DNA of 64,000 bases from Pseudomonas thermotolerans DSM 14292 (GTDB lineage: Bacteria; Pseudomonadota; Gammaproteobacteria; Pseudomonadales; Pseudomonadaceae). The translations under genes were made by a program, and so were the position numbers. The DNA lies in contig NZ_KB822615.1 of assembly GCF_000364625.1 (NCBI RefSeq), forward strand, positions 23,056 through 87,055, given 5' to 3'. The first letter of the stretch is position 1, and every line of letters begins with the position of its first letter. This document shows positions 7,915-16,451 of this stretch, in pieces. The notes beneath the pieces were generated by a model. It was not told the DNA's origin. It saw only the letters and a program-made list of their open reading frames with translations, and made no database searches.

Positions 7915-8807
7915 GGGACTGGCTGCGTCTGTGGCGCGAGCGGGGTTGGACGCCGATCGCCCCCGCCGATTACGACGCCGCCTGGCGGCGCTACGGCGGC
8001 AGCGTCGCCACTCATCCGCAGATCATCGAGCGGCTGTCTGATCTGGCCGGCATCCGGACCCGCTATCTCGGCTGGTTCGAGAACGGCGAGCTGCTCGGCG
8101 CCATCGCCACCTGGGGCGGCCACCTGGCGCTGTCCAAGAAGGTACTCAAGCGCCGTGGCCAGCGCGGCCTGTTCGACCTCGGCAATGCCGAGGTCATCCT
8201 GCCGTTGGCGCCGCACGCGCGGGTTCGTCTGCGTCACCGGGCGAGTTACGTATCCGAGCTGAACCAGGCGCAGATCGTCGGCCTCCGCGAGCAGCGCGAG
8301 GGGCTGGCGCTGGCCCGCGCGCCCGAGGACTACGGCAAGAAGTTCCGCTACAACCAGCGCCGCGAGCTGCGTCTGCTGGAAGAGGCGGGCGGGCGTCTCC
8401 GGCCCATGGCCGAGCTGTCCCCCGCCGAGCAGGCGGCGATCTACGCCGACCTGTTCAGGCGCCGCTGGGGCTTTCCGGCGACCGGCGAGGCGCATCTGGA
8501 GGAGGTCTTCGGGCTGCTCCGCGAGTTCATGCGCGGCTCGCTGATCTACCTGGACGACGCCCCCGTGGCCATCCAGATCCTCTACCGGGTGGAGTCGCCG
8601 CAGTGGCTGAGCGTCGAGTACATCAACGGCGGCGTCGACCCGCAGAGCCGGGCCTTCAGCCCCGGCAGCGTGCTCAGCTTCGTCAACACCCAGGCCGCTT
8701 GGGACGAGGCCCGGGCGCTGGGCAAGGCGCTGCGCTACTCCTTCGGCCGGGCCGACCGCGAATACAAAGACCGTTGGTGCCATCGGCACCCCAGTTATTA
8801 CCGGTAA
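7911..8807 (+). CDS. Mig-14-like GNAT-fold protein
   Basis: A 298-residue protein matching the Mig-14 family, related to Fem/GNAT acyltransferases. Residues about 100-170 carry the basic stretch APEDYGKKFRYNQRRELRLL typical of the family, and the C-terminal half contains YINGGVDPQSRAFSPGSVLS and YSFGRADREYKDRW, which resemble the second GNAT repeat. Mig-14 proteins in Salmonella and Pseudomonas are associated with resistance to antimicrobial peptides; the biochemical reaction is unresolved. It is ATGA-coupled to msbA and followed 3 bp later by the dnpA-like gene, the same order as PA4997-PA5003-PA5002 relatives. It probably acts on an LPS intermediate at the inner membrane. Confidence 0.75.
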   Translation: MRDWLRLWRERGWTPIAPADYDAAWRRYGGSVATHPQIIERLSDLAGIRTRYLGWFENGELLGAIATWGGHLALSKKVLKRRGQRGLFDLGNAEVILPLAPHARVRLRHRASYVSELNQAQIVGLREQREGLALARAPEDYGKKFRYNQRRELRLLEEAGGRLRPMAELSPAEQAAIYADLFRRRWGFPATGEAHLEEVFGLLREFMRGSLIYLDDAPVAIQILYRVESPQWLSVEYINGGVDPQSRAFSPGSVLSFVNTQAAWDEARALGKALRYSFGRADREYKDRWCHRHPSYYR

Positions 8808-8810
8808 TCC

Positions 8811-10229
8811 ATGCAATCCCGCAAACAACGCCTGCTGCGCCAGCATCGCCGCAGCAAACGCCTGGGCCTGCTGGTCGGCCTGCTGCTGATCGCCCTGCTC
8901 GGTATCTTCGTCTCTCCCTGGCTGGTGCCGGTCCTGCTGCTGGCTGCCTGGGTCGCCCACGAGGCCTGGCTGGCCGACCACCTGTTTTATTCGCCGCGGG
9001 ACGACTATCGGTACCGATTCCCGGCCGAGGTGCCGGAATTCCCGGTAGTTTTGGCCGATGGTCGCCTGCAGGTGCAGGGCGAGCCGGATCTGCAGGGCGA
9101 CGAGACCCTGTTGCTGGAATGGCGAGTGAAGAGCAACTGGTTGGGCCGTCTGCGGGATCCGCAGGTGTGGCTCGGCGACGACTGCCAGGAGTTCGAGCGC
9201 GGTGTCGACGGTCTGCGCTGGCTGAACCTGAGCGGCCAGGCCGCGGCCTTGGCCGCTGGCCGGCTGCAGGTTGGCACCCGCGACTGCCGTCTGCTCGGTC
9301 AGGGGCGCCTGGTGGTGTGCCGTCATCCGGATCATGCCCGCCAGCGCCTGATGGTGATCGCCCCCCATGCCGACGACGCCGAACTGGCGGCCTTCGGTCT
9401 CTATCGGCGGGCCGTGGAGGTCAGCATCGTCACCCTCACCCAGGGCGAGATCGAGGCCCGGCATTTCCGCCGGCTGGGGCTGGACGGCGCGGCGGCGGCC
9501 CGCCTCAAGGGGCGTCTGCGCACCTGGGACAGCCTGGCTATCCCGTTGTGGGGTGGGGTGCCGCAGTCGCGCTGCGTGCAGTTGGGCTACTACTGCCTGC
9601 AGCTGCCGGAGATGCGCAAGGCGCCGGAGCGGGGTTTCGGCTCGCGAGAGTCCGGCGAAAGCGACATCCGCAGCGCGCGCACCTTCAACCCGCTGCGCCT
9701 GCCCGGGGACACCGACGGCGTGCCCTGCTGGCGCAACCTGGTGGCCGATCTGCGCGTGCTGCTGGAGCATTTCCGTCCCGAGGCGGTGGTCACCCCGCAC
9801 CCGGAGCTGGACCCGCACGCCGACCACGTCGCCGCCACCCAGGCGCTGCGCGAGGCCATCGAGCAGAGCGCATGGAAGCCGACGAGCCTGCTGCTCTACG
9901 CCAACCACCTGCACGACAACGACCGCTGGCCGATGGGGCCGGCCGGCGCGGGGGTGGCCCTGCCGCCGGCCATCGAGCCGTTGCCGGCGGATAGCCTCTG
10001 GAGCCCCTCACTGTGTCCGCAGACCCAGCTCGACAAGGCCATGGCCCTGCGCATGCAGCATGACCTGCAGTCTCCGCTGCCGGCCAAGAAGCGCCTGCGC
10101 CGGCGGATCCAACGCGTGCTGGCCGGGCGCCGCTGGCCGAACACCGGCGAGGACGAGTTCTTCCGCAAGGCGGTACGCCGCCACGAACTGTTCTGGGTCC
10201 GCCCGCTGGACATCTCCTCCACCGACTGA
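8811..10229 (+). CDS. dnpA: PIG-L family de-N-acetylase, DnpA-like
   Basis: A 472-residue protein. One or two hydrophobic spans near the N terminus (about 20-48, LGLLVGLLLIALLGIF) anchor it in the membrane. A PIG-L/LmbE deacetylase domain begins at VIAPHADDAELAAFG (about 183-197), the zinc-binding P-H-x-D-D motif, and continues to TPHPELDPHADHVAATQ (about 328-344), the second metal and active-site motif. In P. aeruginosa the equivalent gene (PA5002) is a de-N-acetylase implicated in fluoroquinolone persister formation, thought to act on LPS or another glycolipid. It follows the mig-14-like gene by 3 bp. The catalytic residues expected for the fold are all visible. Confidence 0.8.
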   Translation: MQSRKQRLLRQHRRSKRLGLLVGLLLIALLGIFVSPWLVPVLLLAAWVAHEAWLADHLFYSPRDDYRYRFPAEVPEFPVVLADGRLQVQGEPDLQGDETLLLEWRVKSNWLGRLRDPQVWLGDDCQEFERGVDGLRWLNLSGQAAALAAGRLQVGTRDCRLLGQGRLVVCRHPDHARQRLMVIAPHADDAELAAFGLYRRAVEVSIVTLTQGEIEARHFRRLGLDGAAAARLKGRLRTWDSLAIPLWGGVPQSRCVQLGYYCLQLPEMRKAPERGFGSRESGESDIRSARTFNPLRLPGDTDGVPCWRNLVADLRVLLEHFRPEAVVTPHPELDPHADHVAATQALREAIEQSAWKPTSLLLYANHLHDNDRWPMGPAGAGVALPPAIEPLPADSLWSPSLCPQTQLDKAMALRMQHDLQSPLPAKKRLRRRIQRVLAGRRWPNTGEDEFFRKAVRRHELFWVRPLDISSTD

Positions 10230-10349
10230 ACCCGAGCCGGCTTGCCGCCTGAACCTAGCCCTGGAGCGACGCGGCGTCGGCACCCCCAGCATGAGCCCCC
10301 GGGCACAACGAGGACCGGCAGGCGAGGCCGCCCGGTCAGGAGAGCGTAG

Positions 10350-12335
10350 ATGACTGCAAACGCTGCACCGGAGCGTGAATTCCGGCTGGACATCAATGGG
10401 CTGCGCGCCTGGGCGGTGATCGCCGTGGTGCTCTACCACTTCGGCGTCGCCGGCATCGGTGGCGGCTTCGCCGGGGTCGACGTGTTCTTCGTGATCTCCG
10501 GCTACCTGATGTGCGGCATCGTCCTCGAGGGGCTGGAGCGCGGCGACTTTTCGCTGTGGCGCTTCTACCTGGCGCGGGCGCGGCGCATCTGGCCGGCACT
10601 GGTCGTGCTCTGCGCGGTGGTCCTGGCCGTCGGCTGGTTCTTCCTGATGCCCGAGGAGTATCGGCGACTCGGCAAGCATGTCCGCGAGAGCCTGACCTTC
10701 AGCTCCAACCTGCGCTACTTTGACGAGTCCGGCTACTTCGACGTGGCCTCCCAGGAAAAATGGCTGCTGCACACCTGGTCGCTGTCGGTGGAGTGGCAGT
10801 TCTACCTGCTGCTGCCGCTGCTGATGATGGCCATGGCCCGCTGGTTGCCGGGCCGCCGTCGGCTGGCCTGGGTGCTGGGGGCGCTTGGTGTCGCCTCCCT
10901 GGGCCTGTGCCTGTGGCGCACCCAGGCGGATGCCAGCGAGGCCTTCTTCCTGCTGCAGAACCGGGCCTGGGAGATGCTCGCCGGCGCCCTGGTCTACCTG
11001 GCCGGCCGGCGGAACTGGTCGCAGGGCTGGCAGCGTGGCATTGAACTGCTCGGCTTCGGACTGATTCTCGCCACCATTCTGCTATTCGACCGGCACAGCG
11101 TCTGGCCGGGCTGGCGGGCCGTGCTGCCGGTGGCCGGGGCGGCCCTGGTGCTGCTCGCGGCGCGCCGTGAGTCGCTGTGGACCGGAACCCCGGCCGTCCA
11201 GTGGCTGGGCAGCCGTTCCTACTCCATCTATCTCTGGCATTGGCCGCTGGTGGTCGCCCTGGACTATCTGGAGCGGCTCCGCGATCCGTTGTGGGTCGCC
11301 GTGGCGGTGTGCGCCTCGCTGCTGTTCGGTCATCTATCCTACCGGTTCGTCGAGACGCCGGCACGCCGCCAGCTGACCCGACTGAACGGCTGGGGCAGCG
11401 CCGTGGTACTGATCCTGACCCTGGCGCTGCTCTCCGTCCTGGCCCAGCAGGTCCGCAAGCACGGTTTCCCGGAGCGCCTGCCCGAGGCCGTGGCGAAGAT
11501 CGAGGCGGAACGCAGCAACACCAACCCGCGCCGGGATGAGTGCCTGGACGCGGATGCCCGCTGCATCTACGGTGCAGAGCCGGTACGGGTGATCCTGCTC
11601 GGCGACAGCCATGCCGATGCGCTGGTCACGGCCCTGCAGGCGGCCCTGCCGGAAGGGCGGGGCGGGGTACTGTTCCGCGGCGAAAGCGGCTGCCTGATCG
11701 TCTTCGGCCTGCGCAGCAACGAAGGCAAGTCGGAGGAGTGCGAGGCGCTCAACGCGCAGCTGGAGCGAGAGTCCGCCCAGCTGCCGGCCGGCGTGCCGGT
11801 GGTGGTGGTGGGGCGCACCGCCAATTACCTCAACGGCGGCCAGCCCGGCGACAAGCGGCCGAACTTCAACTTCGGTACGCCTTACGAAGAGATCGACGCG
11901 CACTACCTGCGCGAATTCCGCGAGCACTACGTGGCGACCATGTGCCGGCTGGCCGAGCAGCGGCCGCTGTACCTGGTGCGACCGACGCCTGAGATGCCGG
12001 CCGACGTGCCGACCCGCCTGGGCCGGGCCATGATATTCGGCCAGGAGCGCCGCTTCGTGCTGCCGCTGGCCGACTACCATCGTCGCCAGTCCTTCGTGTG
12101 GGCGATGCAGGACGAGGTGGTGGAGCGCTGCGGCGCCCGTTTGCTCGACCCGCTGCCCTACCTCTGCGTGGACGGCCTCTGCCCGGGAGAGCAGAACGGG
12201 CGACCGCTGTACCGCGACGACAACCACATCACCGAGTTCGGCAACCGCCGGCTGATACCCATGTTCAGGCAGATATTCGAGGCTGAGGAGCGGAACGGGA
12301 TTGCTGCCTCTCGAGCGGAGCAACCACGGGGCTAG
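10350..12335 (+). CDS. Membrane acyltransferase (acyltransferase-3 + SGNH domains), OafA-like
   Basis: A 661-residue integral membrane protein. The N-terminal acyltransferase-3 domain (about 1-370) starts FRLDINGLRAWAVIAVVLYH, with the conserved catalytic-type His in LYHFGV, followed by FFVISGYLM, WSLSVEWQFYLLLPLL and about ten hydrophobic spans. The C-terminal periplasmic SGNH domain (about 400-650) has the nucleophile in VILLGDSHADAL and the Asp-x-x-His pair in YRDDNHITEFGN. OafA-type enzymes O-acetylate LPS or other surface sugars using cytoplasmic acetyl-CoA. The gene lies between dnpA and hldE, a place where I know of no such gene in P. aeruginosa, so it is probably an acquired LPS modifier. 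CAGGAG precedes the ATG. Confidence 0.85.
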   Translation: MTANAAPEREFRLDINGLRAWAVIAVVLYHFGVAGIGGGFAGVDVFFVISGYLMCGIVLEGLERGDFSLWRFYLARARRIWPALVVLCAVVLAVGWFFLMPEEYRRLGKHVRESLTFSSNLRYFDESGYFDVASQEKWLLHTWSLSVEWQFYLLLPLLMMAMARWLPGRRRLAWVLGALGVASLGLCLWRTQADASEAFFLLQNRAWEMLAGALVYLAGRRNWSQGWQRGIELLGFGLILATILLFDRHSVWPGWRAVLPVAGAALVLLAARRESLWTGTPAVQWLGSRSYSIYLWHWPLVVALDYLERLRDPLWVAVAVCASLLFGHLSYRFVETPARRQLTRLNGWGSAVVLILTLALLSVLAQQVRKHGFPERLPEAVAKIEAERSNTNPRRDECLDADARCIYGAEPVRVILLGDSHADALVTALQAALPEGRGGVLFRGESGCLIVFGLRSNEGKSEECEALNAQLERESAQLPAGVPVVVVGRTANYLNGGQPGDKRPNFNFGTPYEEIDAHYLREFREHYVATMCRLAEQRPLYLVRPTPEMPADVPTRLGRAMIFGQERRFVLPLADYHRRQSFVWAMQDEVVERCGARLLDPLPYLCVDGLCPGEQNGRPLYRDDNHITEFGNRRLIPMFRQIFEAEERNGIAASRAEQPRG

Positions 12336-12344
12336 GGCCGGACA

Positions 12345-12353
12345 TGCTATGAT
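12345..12353 (+). promoter_or_regulatory. Possible extended -10 promoter of hldE
   Basis: TGCTATGAT is an extended -10 element with five of six matches to TATAAT. It lies 34 bp upstream of the hldE start, in the 51-bp gap after the acyltransferase gene. No good -35 is visible, which is acceptable for an extended -10 site. Confidence 0.35.
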
Positions 12354-12386
12354 CCCAGGCGTTTTTCTGCCCCTTCCGGAGAGCCC

Positions 12387-13808
12387 ATGAAGCTGACCAT
12401 GCCCCGTTTCGACCAAGCCCCCGTTCTCGTGGTCGGTGACGTCATGCTCGATCGCTACTGGCATGGCAGCACGTCGCGGATCTCTCCGGAAGCGCCGGTG
12501 CCGGTGGTCAAGGTGGAGCAGATCGAGGATCGTCCGGGCGGGGCCGCCAACGTGGCGCTGAACATCGCTGCACTGGGGGCGCCGGCCGCGCTGATCGGGG
12601 TGACCGGCGCCGACGAAGCGGCCGACAGCCTAGCCGCGAGCCTGGCCAGCGCCGGGGTCACGACCCGCTTCCAGCGCATCGCCAGCCAGCCGACCATCGT
12701 CAAGCTGCGGGTCATGAGCCGTCACCAGCAGCTGCTGCGCATGGACTTCGAGGAACCCTTCGCCACCGACGCCCGGGCGCTGGCCGGGGACGTCGCGGCG
12801 CTGCTCGACGGCATCAAGGTGCTGGTGCTCTCCGACTATGGCAAGGGCGCGCTGCGCAACCACCAGGAGCTGATCCGTCTGGCCCGCGACAAGGGCATCC
12901 CGGTGCTCGCCGATCCGAAGGGCAAGGATTTCGGCATCTACCGCGGCGCCAGCCTGATCACCCCCAACCTCAGCGAGTTCGAGGCGATCGTCGGGCCCTG
13001 CGCCGACGAGCAGGAGCTGGTCGCCAAGGGCGCGACGCTGATGCGTGAGCTGGAGCTGGACGCCCTGCTGGTGACCCGCGGCGAGCACGGTATGACCCTG
13101 CTGCGTCCCGGCCAGCCGGCCCTGCACCTGCCGGCGCGGGCCCGCGAGGTGTTCGACGTCACCGGCGCCGGGGACACGGTGATCTCCACCCTGGCCGCCG
13201 CCCTGGCCGCCGGCGAGGAGCTACCCCAGGCGGTGGCCTTGGCCAACCTGGCCGCCGGCATCGTGGTCGGCAAGCTGGGCACTGCGGCGATCAGCGCCCC
13301 CGAGCTGCGCCGCGCGGTGCAGCGCGAGGAGGGCTCCGAGCGCGGCGTGCTGACCCTCGAGCAGCTGCTCAGCAGCGTCGAGGACGCCCGCGCCCAGGGC
13401 GAGAAGATCGTCTTCACCAATGGCTGCTTCGACATCCTCCATGCCGGCCACGTGACCTACCTGGAGCAGGCCCGCGCCCAGGGCGACCGCCTGGTGGTGG
13501 CGATCAACGACGACGCCTCGGTCAGCCGCCTGAAGGGCCCGGGCCGGCCGATCAATTCGGTGGACCGGCGCATGGCCGTGCTCGCCGGCCTGGAGTCGGT
13601 GGACTGGGTGGTGAGCTTCAGCGAGGACACCCCCGAGCGCCTGCTCCAGCTGGTCAAGCCGGACGTGCTGGTCAAGGGTGGCGACTACGGTATCGACCAG
13701 GTGGTCGGTGCCGACATAGTGCGCGCCTATGGCGGCGAGGTACGGGTGCTGGGCCTGGTGGAGAACAGCTCGACCACCGCCATCGTCGAGAAGATCCGCA
13801 ACCGCTGA
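12387..13808 (+). CDS. hldE: Bifunctional heptose kinase/adenylyltransferase HldE
   Basis: A 473-residue enzyme making ADP-D-glycero-beta-D-manno-heptose for the LPS inner core. The N-terminal PfkB-type kinase domain (about 1-320) shows the RPGGAANVA glycine motif (about 48-56) and the anion-hole/catalytic FDVTGAGDTV (about 254-263). The C-terminal cytidylyltransferase-like domain begins FTNGCFDILHAGHVTYLEQA (about 343-362) with its H-x-G-H, and ends KPDVLVKGGDY...STTAIVEKIR. The length fits full-size two-domain HldE. GGAG lies 8 bases upstream of the ATG. Its position beside msbA and core genes is the usual Pseudomonas arrangement. Confidence 0.95.
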   Translation: MKLTMPRFDQAPVLVVGDVMLDRYWHGSTSRISPEAPVPVVKVEQIEDRPGGAANVALNIAALGAPAALIGVTGADEAADSLAASLASAGVTTRFQRIASQPTIVKLRVMSRHQQLLRMDFEEPFATDARALAGDVAALLDGIKVLVLSDYGKGALRNHQELIRLARDKGIPVLADPKGKDFGIYRGASLITPNLSEFEAIVGPCADEQELVAKGATLMRELELDALLVTRGEHGMTLLRPGQPALHLPARAREVFDVTGAGDTVISTLAAALAAGEELPQAVALANLAAGIVVGKLGTAAISAPELRRAVQREEGSERGVLTLEQLLSSVEDARAQGEKIVFTNGCFDILHAGHVTYLEQARAQGDRLVVAINDDASVSRLKGPGRPINSVDRRMAVLAGLESVDWVVSFSEDTPERLLQLVKPDVLVKGGDYGIDQVVGADIVRAYGGEVRVLGLVENSSTTAIVEKIRNR

Positions 13809-13941
13809 GTTCCCCTTCCGCAGCCCGGCGGGCGACTGACTGACCTGCCAGCGTGCCGCGGCGGGGCGGTCATAGGCGCCCGCGGCCGGTACGCGCATCA
13901 TCCTGGCCATCTTCATCCCGTCCGTGGAGCAAGATGTGTCC

Positions 13942-15225
13942 ATGTCATCCAATGTCCAAGGCCGCGCGCTGGCGGTGCTCAACCGGGTGGCCCAGGCCGA
14001 CTGGCCGGATCGCCTGAAGCTGCGTCAGCCGCTGGAAAAGCTCATCTTCACCGGCAGCCGCGCCGGTTTCCGCATGGCCGCCGAACGCAGCGGCAAACCC
14101 TCCGGCAAGCCCCGGCCAGCCGATCCGACGGCCGTCTTCGACCTGTCCCTGAGCGACGACCAGAAGATGCTGGTCGAGATGCTCGGCGACTTCGCCCGCG
14201 AGATGCTGCGCCCGGCGGCCGAGGCCGCCGACGAGCAGTGCGCGGTGCCCGCCGAGCTGCTCAACCAGGCCCATGAACTTGGGCTGGCCCACTATGGGGT
14301 CGGCGAGGCCCATGGCGGCCTGGCCGGTGAGCGCACCACCCTGACCAACGCGCTGATCGCCGAGGCCCTGGCCCAGGGCGACCTGTCCCTGGCCGCCGCC
14401 CTGCTGGTGCCGCTCTCGGCGGCCAACTGTCTGCGCCGCTGGGGCAGCCCCGAGCAGCAGGCGCGCTGGCTGCCGGCCTTCGTCGGCGAGGAGCCGGCGC
14501 CGCTCACTGCCATCGCGGTGAACGAGCCGGTGGCACTGTTCGACCCGCTGAAGCTGGCCACCCGGGCCCGTCGGCGTGGCAGCCACTACATCCTCAGCGG
14601 CGAGAAGTGCCTGGTGCTGCGCGGCCTGGAGGCCAGCCGGCTGATCGTCGCGGCGCAGACCAGCGACGGTCCGGCGCTGTTCCTGGTGGATGCCGCCAGC
14701 AAGGGCATCAGTCGGCAGGCCGAGCCGGCCATGGGCCTGCGCGCCGGCGGCACCGCGCGGATCCGCTTCAAGGGCGTCAAGGTGCCGGCCGAGCAGCGCC
14801 TGGCGGCCAGCGACTTCGATTACCAGAGCTTCCTCGACCATGCCGCGCTGGCCTGGTGCGCCCTGGCCCTGGGTACCGGCCAGGCGGCCCTGGAGTACGT
14901 GACCACCTACTGCAACGAGCGGCAGGCCTTCGGCGAGCCGATCAGCCATCGCCAGGCGGTGGCCTTCATGGTCGCCGACATCGCCGTGGAGCTGGACGCC
15001 ATGCGCATGCTGGTGTGGCGCGCCTGCTCGCGGGCCGAGTCCGGCCTGCCGTTCCACCGCGAGGCCTACCTGGCGCGCCTGCTGTGCGCCGAGAAGGCGA
15101 TGAAGATCGGCAGCGACGCCGTGCAGCTGCTCGGCGGCCACGGCTTCACCAAGGAACACCCGGTCGAGCGCTGGTACCGCGATCTGCGCGGCGTGGCGAT
15201 CATGGCCGGCGGCCTGCACCTGTGA
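13942..15225 (+). CDS. Acyl-CoA dehydrogenase-like protein, active-site residue apparently missing
   Basis: A 427-residue protein of the acyl-CoA dehydrogenase fold: an N-terminal helical domain, a middle beta domain, and a C-terminal helical domain with QAFGEPISHRQAVAFMVADI and LLGGHGFTKEHPVERWYRDL. It deviates from catalytic members. The T-E-P-x-x-G-S-D flavin-binding motif is replaced by VNEPVALFDP (about 194-203). The usual I-Y-E-G-T segment after W-Y-R-D reads IMAGGLHL and then stops, so the canonical catalytic Glu is an Ala. The ATG at 13942 follows GGAG; an in-frame GTG 18 bp upstream is possible. The next gene, a normal-looking dehydrogenase, starts 13 bp downstream, suggesting a heteromeric enzyme. 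The order matches PA4995-PA4994. Confidence 0.75.
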   Translation: MSSNVQGRALAVLNRVAQADWPDRLKLRQPLEKLIFTGSRAGFRMAAERSGKPSGKPRPADPTAVFDLSLSDDQKMLVEMLGDFAREMLRPAAEAADEQCAVPAELLNQAHELGLAHYGVGEAHGGLAGERTTLTNALIAEALAQGDLSLAAALLVPLSAANCLRRWGSPEQQARWLPAFVGEEPAPLTAIAVNEPVALFDPLKLATRARRRGSHYILSGEKCLVLRGLEASRLIVAAQTSDGPALFLVDAASKGISRQAEPAMGLRAGGTARIRFKGVKVPAEQRLAASDFDYQSFLDHAALAWCALALGTGQAALEYVTTYCNERQAFGEPISHRQAVAFMVADIAVELDAMRMLVWRACSRAESGLPFHREAYLARLLCAEKAMKIGSDAVQLLGGHGFTKEHPVERWYRDLRGVAIMAGGLHL

Positions 15226-15238
15226 GGAAGACGCATCC

Positions 15239-16447
15239 ATGAACCTGGAAATCCCCCGGAAATTCAGGGGCCTGATCAACCAGGCCCATCAGGTGGCGGA
15301 GCATTACTTCCGGCCGATCTCGCGCAAGTACGACAAGGCCGAGCATGCCTATCCCAAGGAACTGGACATGCTCGCCGCGCTTCTCGACGGCATGAACGCC
15401 GGCTCCCCGGACGCGGTGGGCGCCGGCTCGGCGAGCAAGCGCGGCGCCTCCCGCGAGCAGGAGGAAGGCATCAAGAACGGCGGCAACATGGCCGCGCTGC
15501 TCGGCGTGATGGAGCTCTGCTGGGGCGACGTCGGCCTGCTCCTGGCCATGCCGCGCCAGGGCCTGGGTAACGCGGCGATCGCCGCGGTGGCCAACGAGGA
15601 ACAGCTGCAGCGCTTCGCCGGCACCTGGGCGGCCATGGCGATCACCGAGCCGGGCTGCGGCTCCGACTCGGCGGCGATCCGCACCACCGCGGTCAGGGAC
15701 GGCGACCATTACGTGCTCAACGGCGAGAAGATCTTCGTCACCTCCGGTGAGCGCGCCGACGCCGTGGTGGTCTGGGCGACCCTGGACCGCAGCCTCGGCC
15801 GGGCGGCCATCAAGTCCTTCGTGGTGGAACGCGGCACCCCGGGCATGACCATCACCCGCCTGGAGAAGAAGCTCGGCATCAAGGCTTCGGACACCGCGGC
15901 GATCAGCTTCGTCGACTGCCGGGTGCCGGCCAAGAACCTCCTCGGCAACCCGGAAATCGACGTGCAGAAGGGCTTCGCCGGGGTCATGGAGACCTTCGAC
16001 AACACCCGCCCGCTGGTCGCCGGGATGGCCATCGGGGTCGCCAAGGCGGCCCTCGACCGCACCCGCGAGCTGCTGAAGAAGTCCTGCGCCTTCGACTACC
16101 GCAAGCCCCTGTTCAGCGTCAGCCATGCTGAGGCAACCCTCTACCGCCTGGAGGCCGAGTGGGAGGCTGCGCGCCTGCTGGCCCTGCGCGCGGCCTGGAT
16201 GGCCGACAACCGCATGCCCAACTCCAAGGAGGCGTCCATCGCCAAGGCCAAGGCCGGCCGGGTGGCCACCGAGATCACCCTGAAGTGCGTGGAGCTGGCC
16301 GGAGCCTTGGGCTATGGTGAGGACGAACTGCTCGAGAAGTGGGCGCGCGACTCGAAGATCCTCGACATCTTCGAGGGTACCCAGCAGATCCAGATGCTGA
16401 TCGTCGCCCGCCGGGTGCTCGGCAAGACTTCCAGCGAGCTGAAGTAA
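15239..16447 (+). CDS. Acyl-CoA dehydrogenase
   Basis: A 402-residue flavoenzyme predicted to oxidise an acyl-CoA to the trans-2-enoyl-CoA. Motifs in order are AITEPGCGSDSAAIRTTA (about 136-153; FAD and substrate binding), YVLNGEKIFVTSG (about 159-171), a middle beta domain, and the C-terminal KILDIFEGTQQIQMLIVARR, where the Glu of FEGT occupies the classical catalytic-base position. It starts 13 bp after the degenerate dehydrogenase-like gene behind AGGAAG. The substrate chain length cannot be told. Convergent choV ends 4 bp beyond it. Confidence 0.85.
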   Translation: MNLEIPRKFRGLINQAHQVAEHYFRPISRKYDKAEHAYPKELDMLAALLDGMNAGSPDAVGAGSASKRGASREQEEGIKNGGNMAALLGVMELCWGDVGLLLAMPRQGLGNAAIAAVANEEQLQRFAGTWAAMAITEPGCGSDSAAIRTTAVRDGDHYVLNGEKIFVTSGERADAVVVWATLDRSLGRAAIKSFVVERGTPGMTITRLEKKLGIKASDTAAISFVDCRVPAKNLLGNPEIDVQKGFAGVMETFDNTRPLVAGMAIGVAKAALDRTRELLKKSCAFDYRKPLFSVSHAEATLYRLEAEWEAARLLALRAAWMADNRMPNSKEASIAKAKAGRVATEITLKCVELAGALGYGEDELLEKWARDSKILDIFEGTQQIQMLIVARRVLGKTSSELK

Positions 16448-16451
16448 GGGC

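Noticed and set aside
5376..8807. An open frame of about 1143 codons on the plus strand running through the kinase region, msbA and the mig-14-like gene
   Set aside because: Its first part is antisense or out of frame to real genes with low-complexity composition; only its tail coincides with the mig-14-like gene, which has its own start at 7911.
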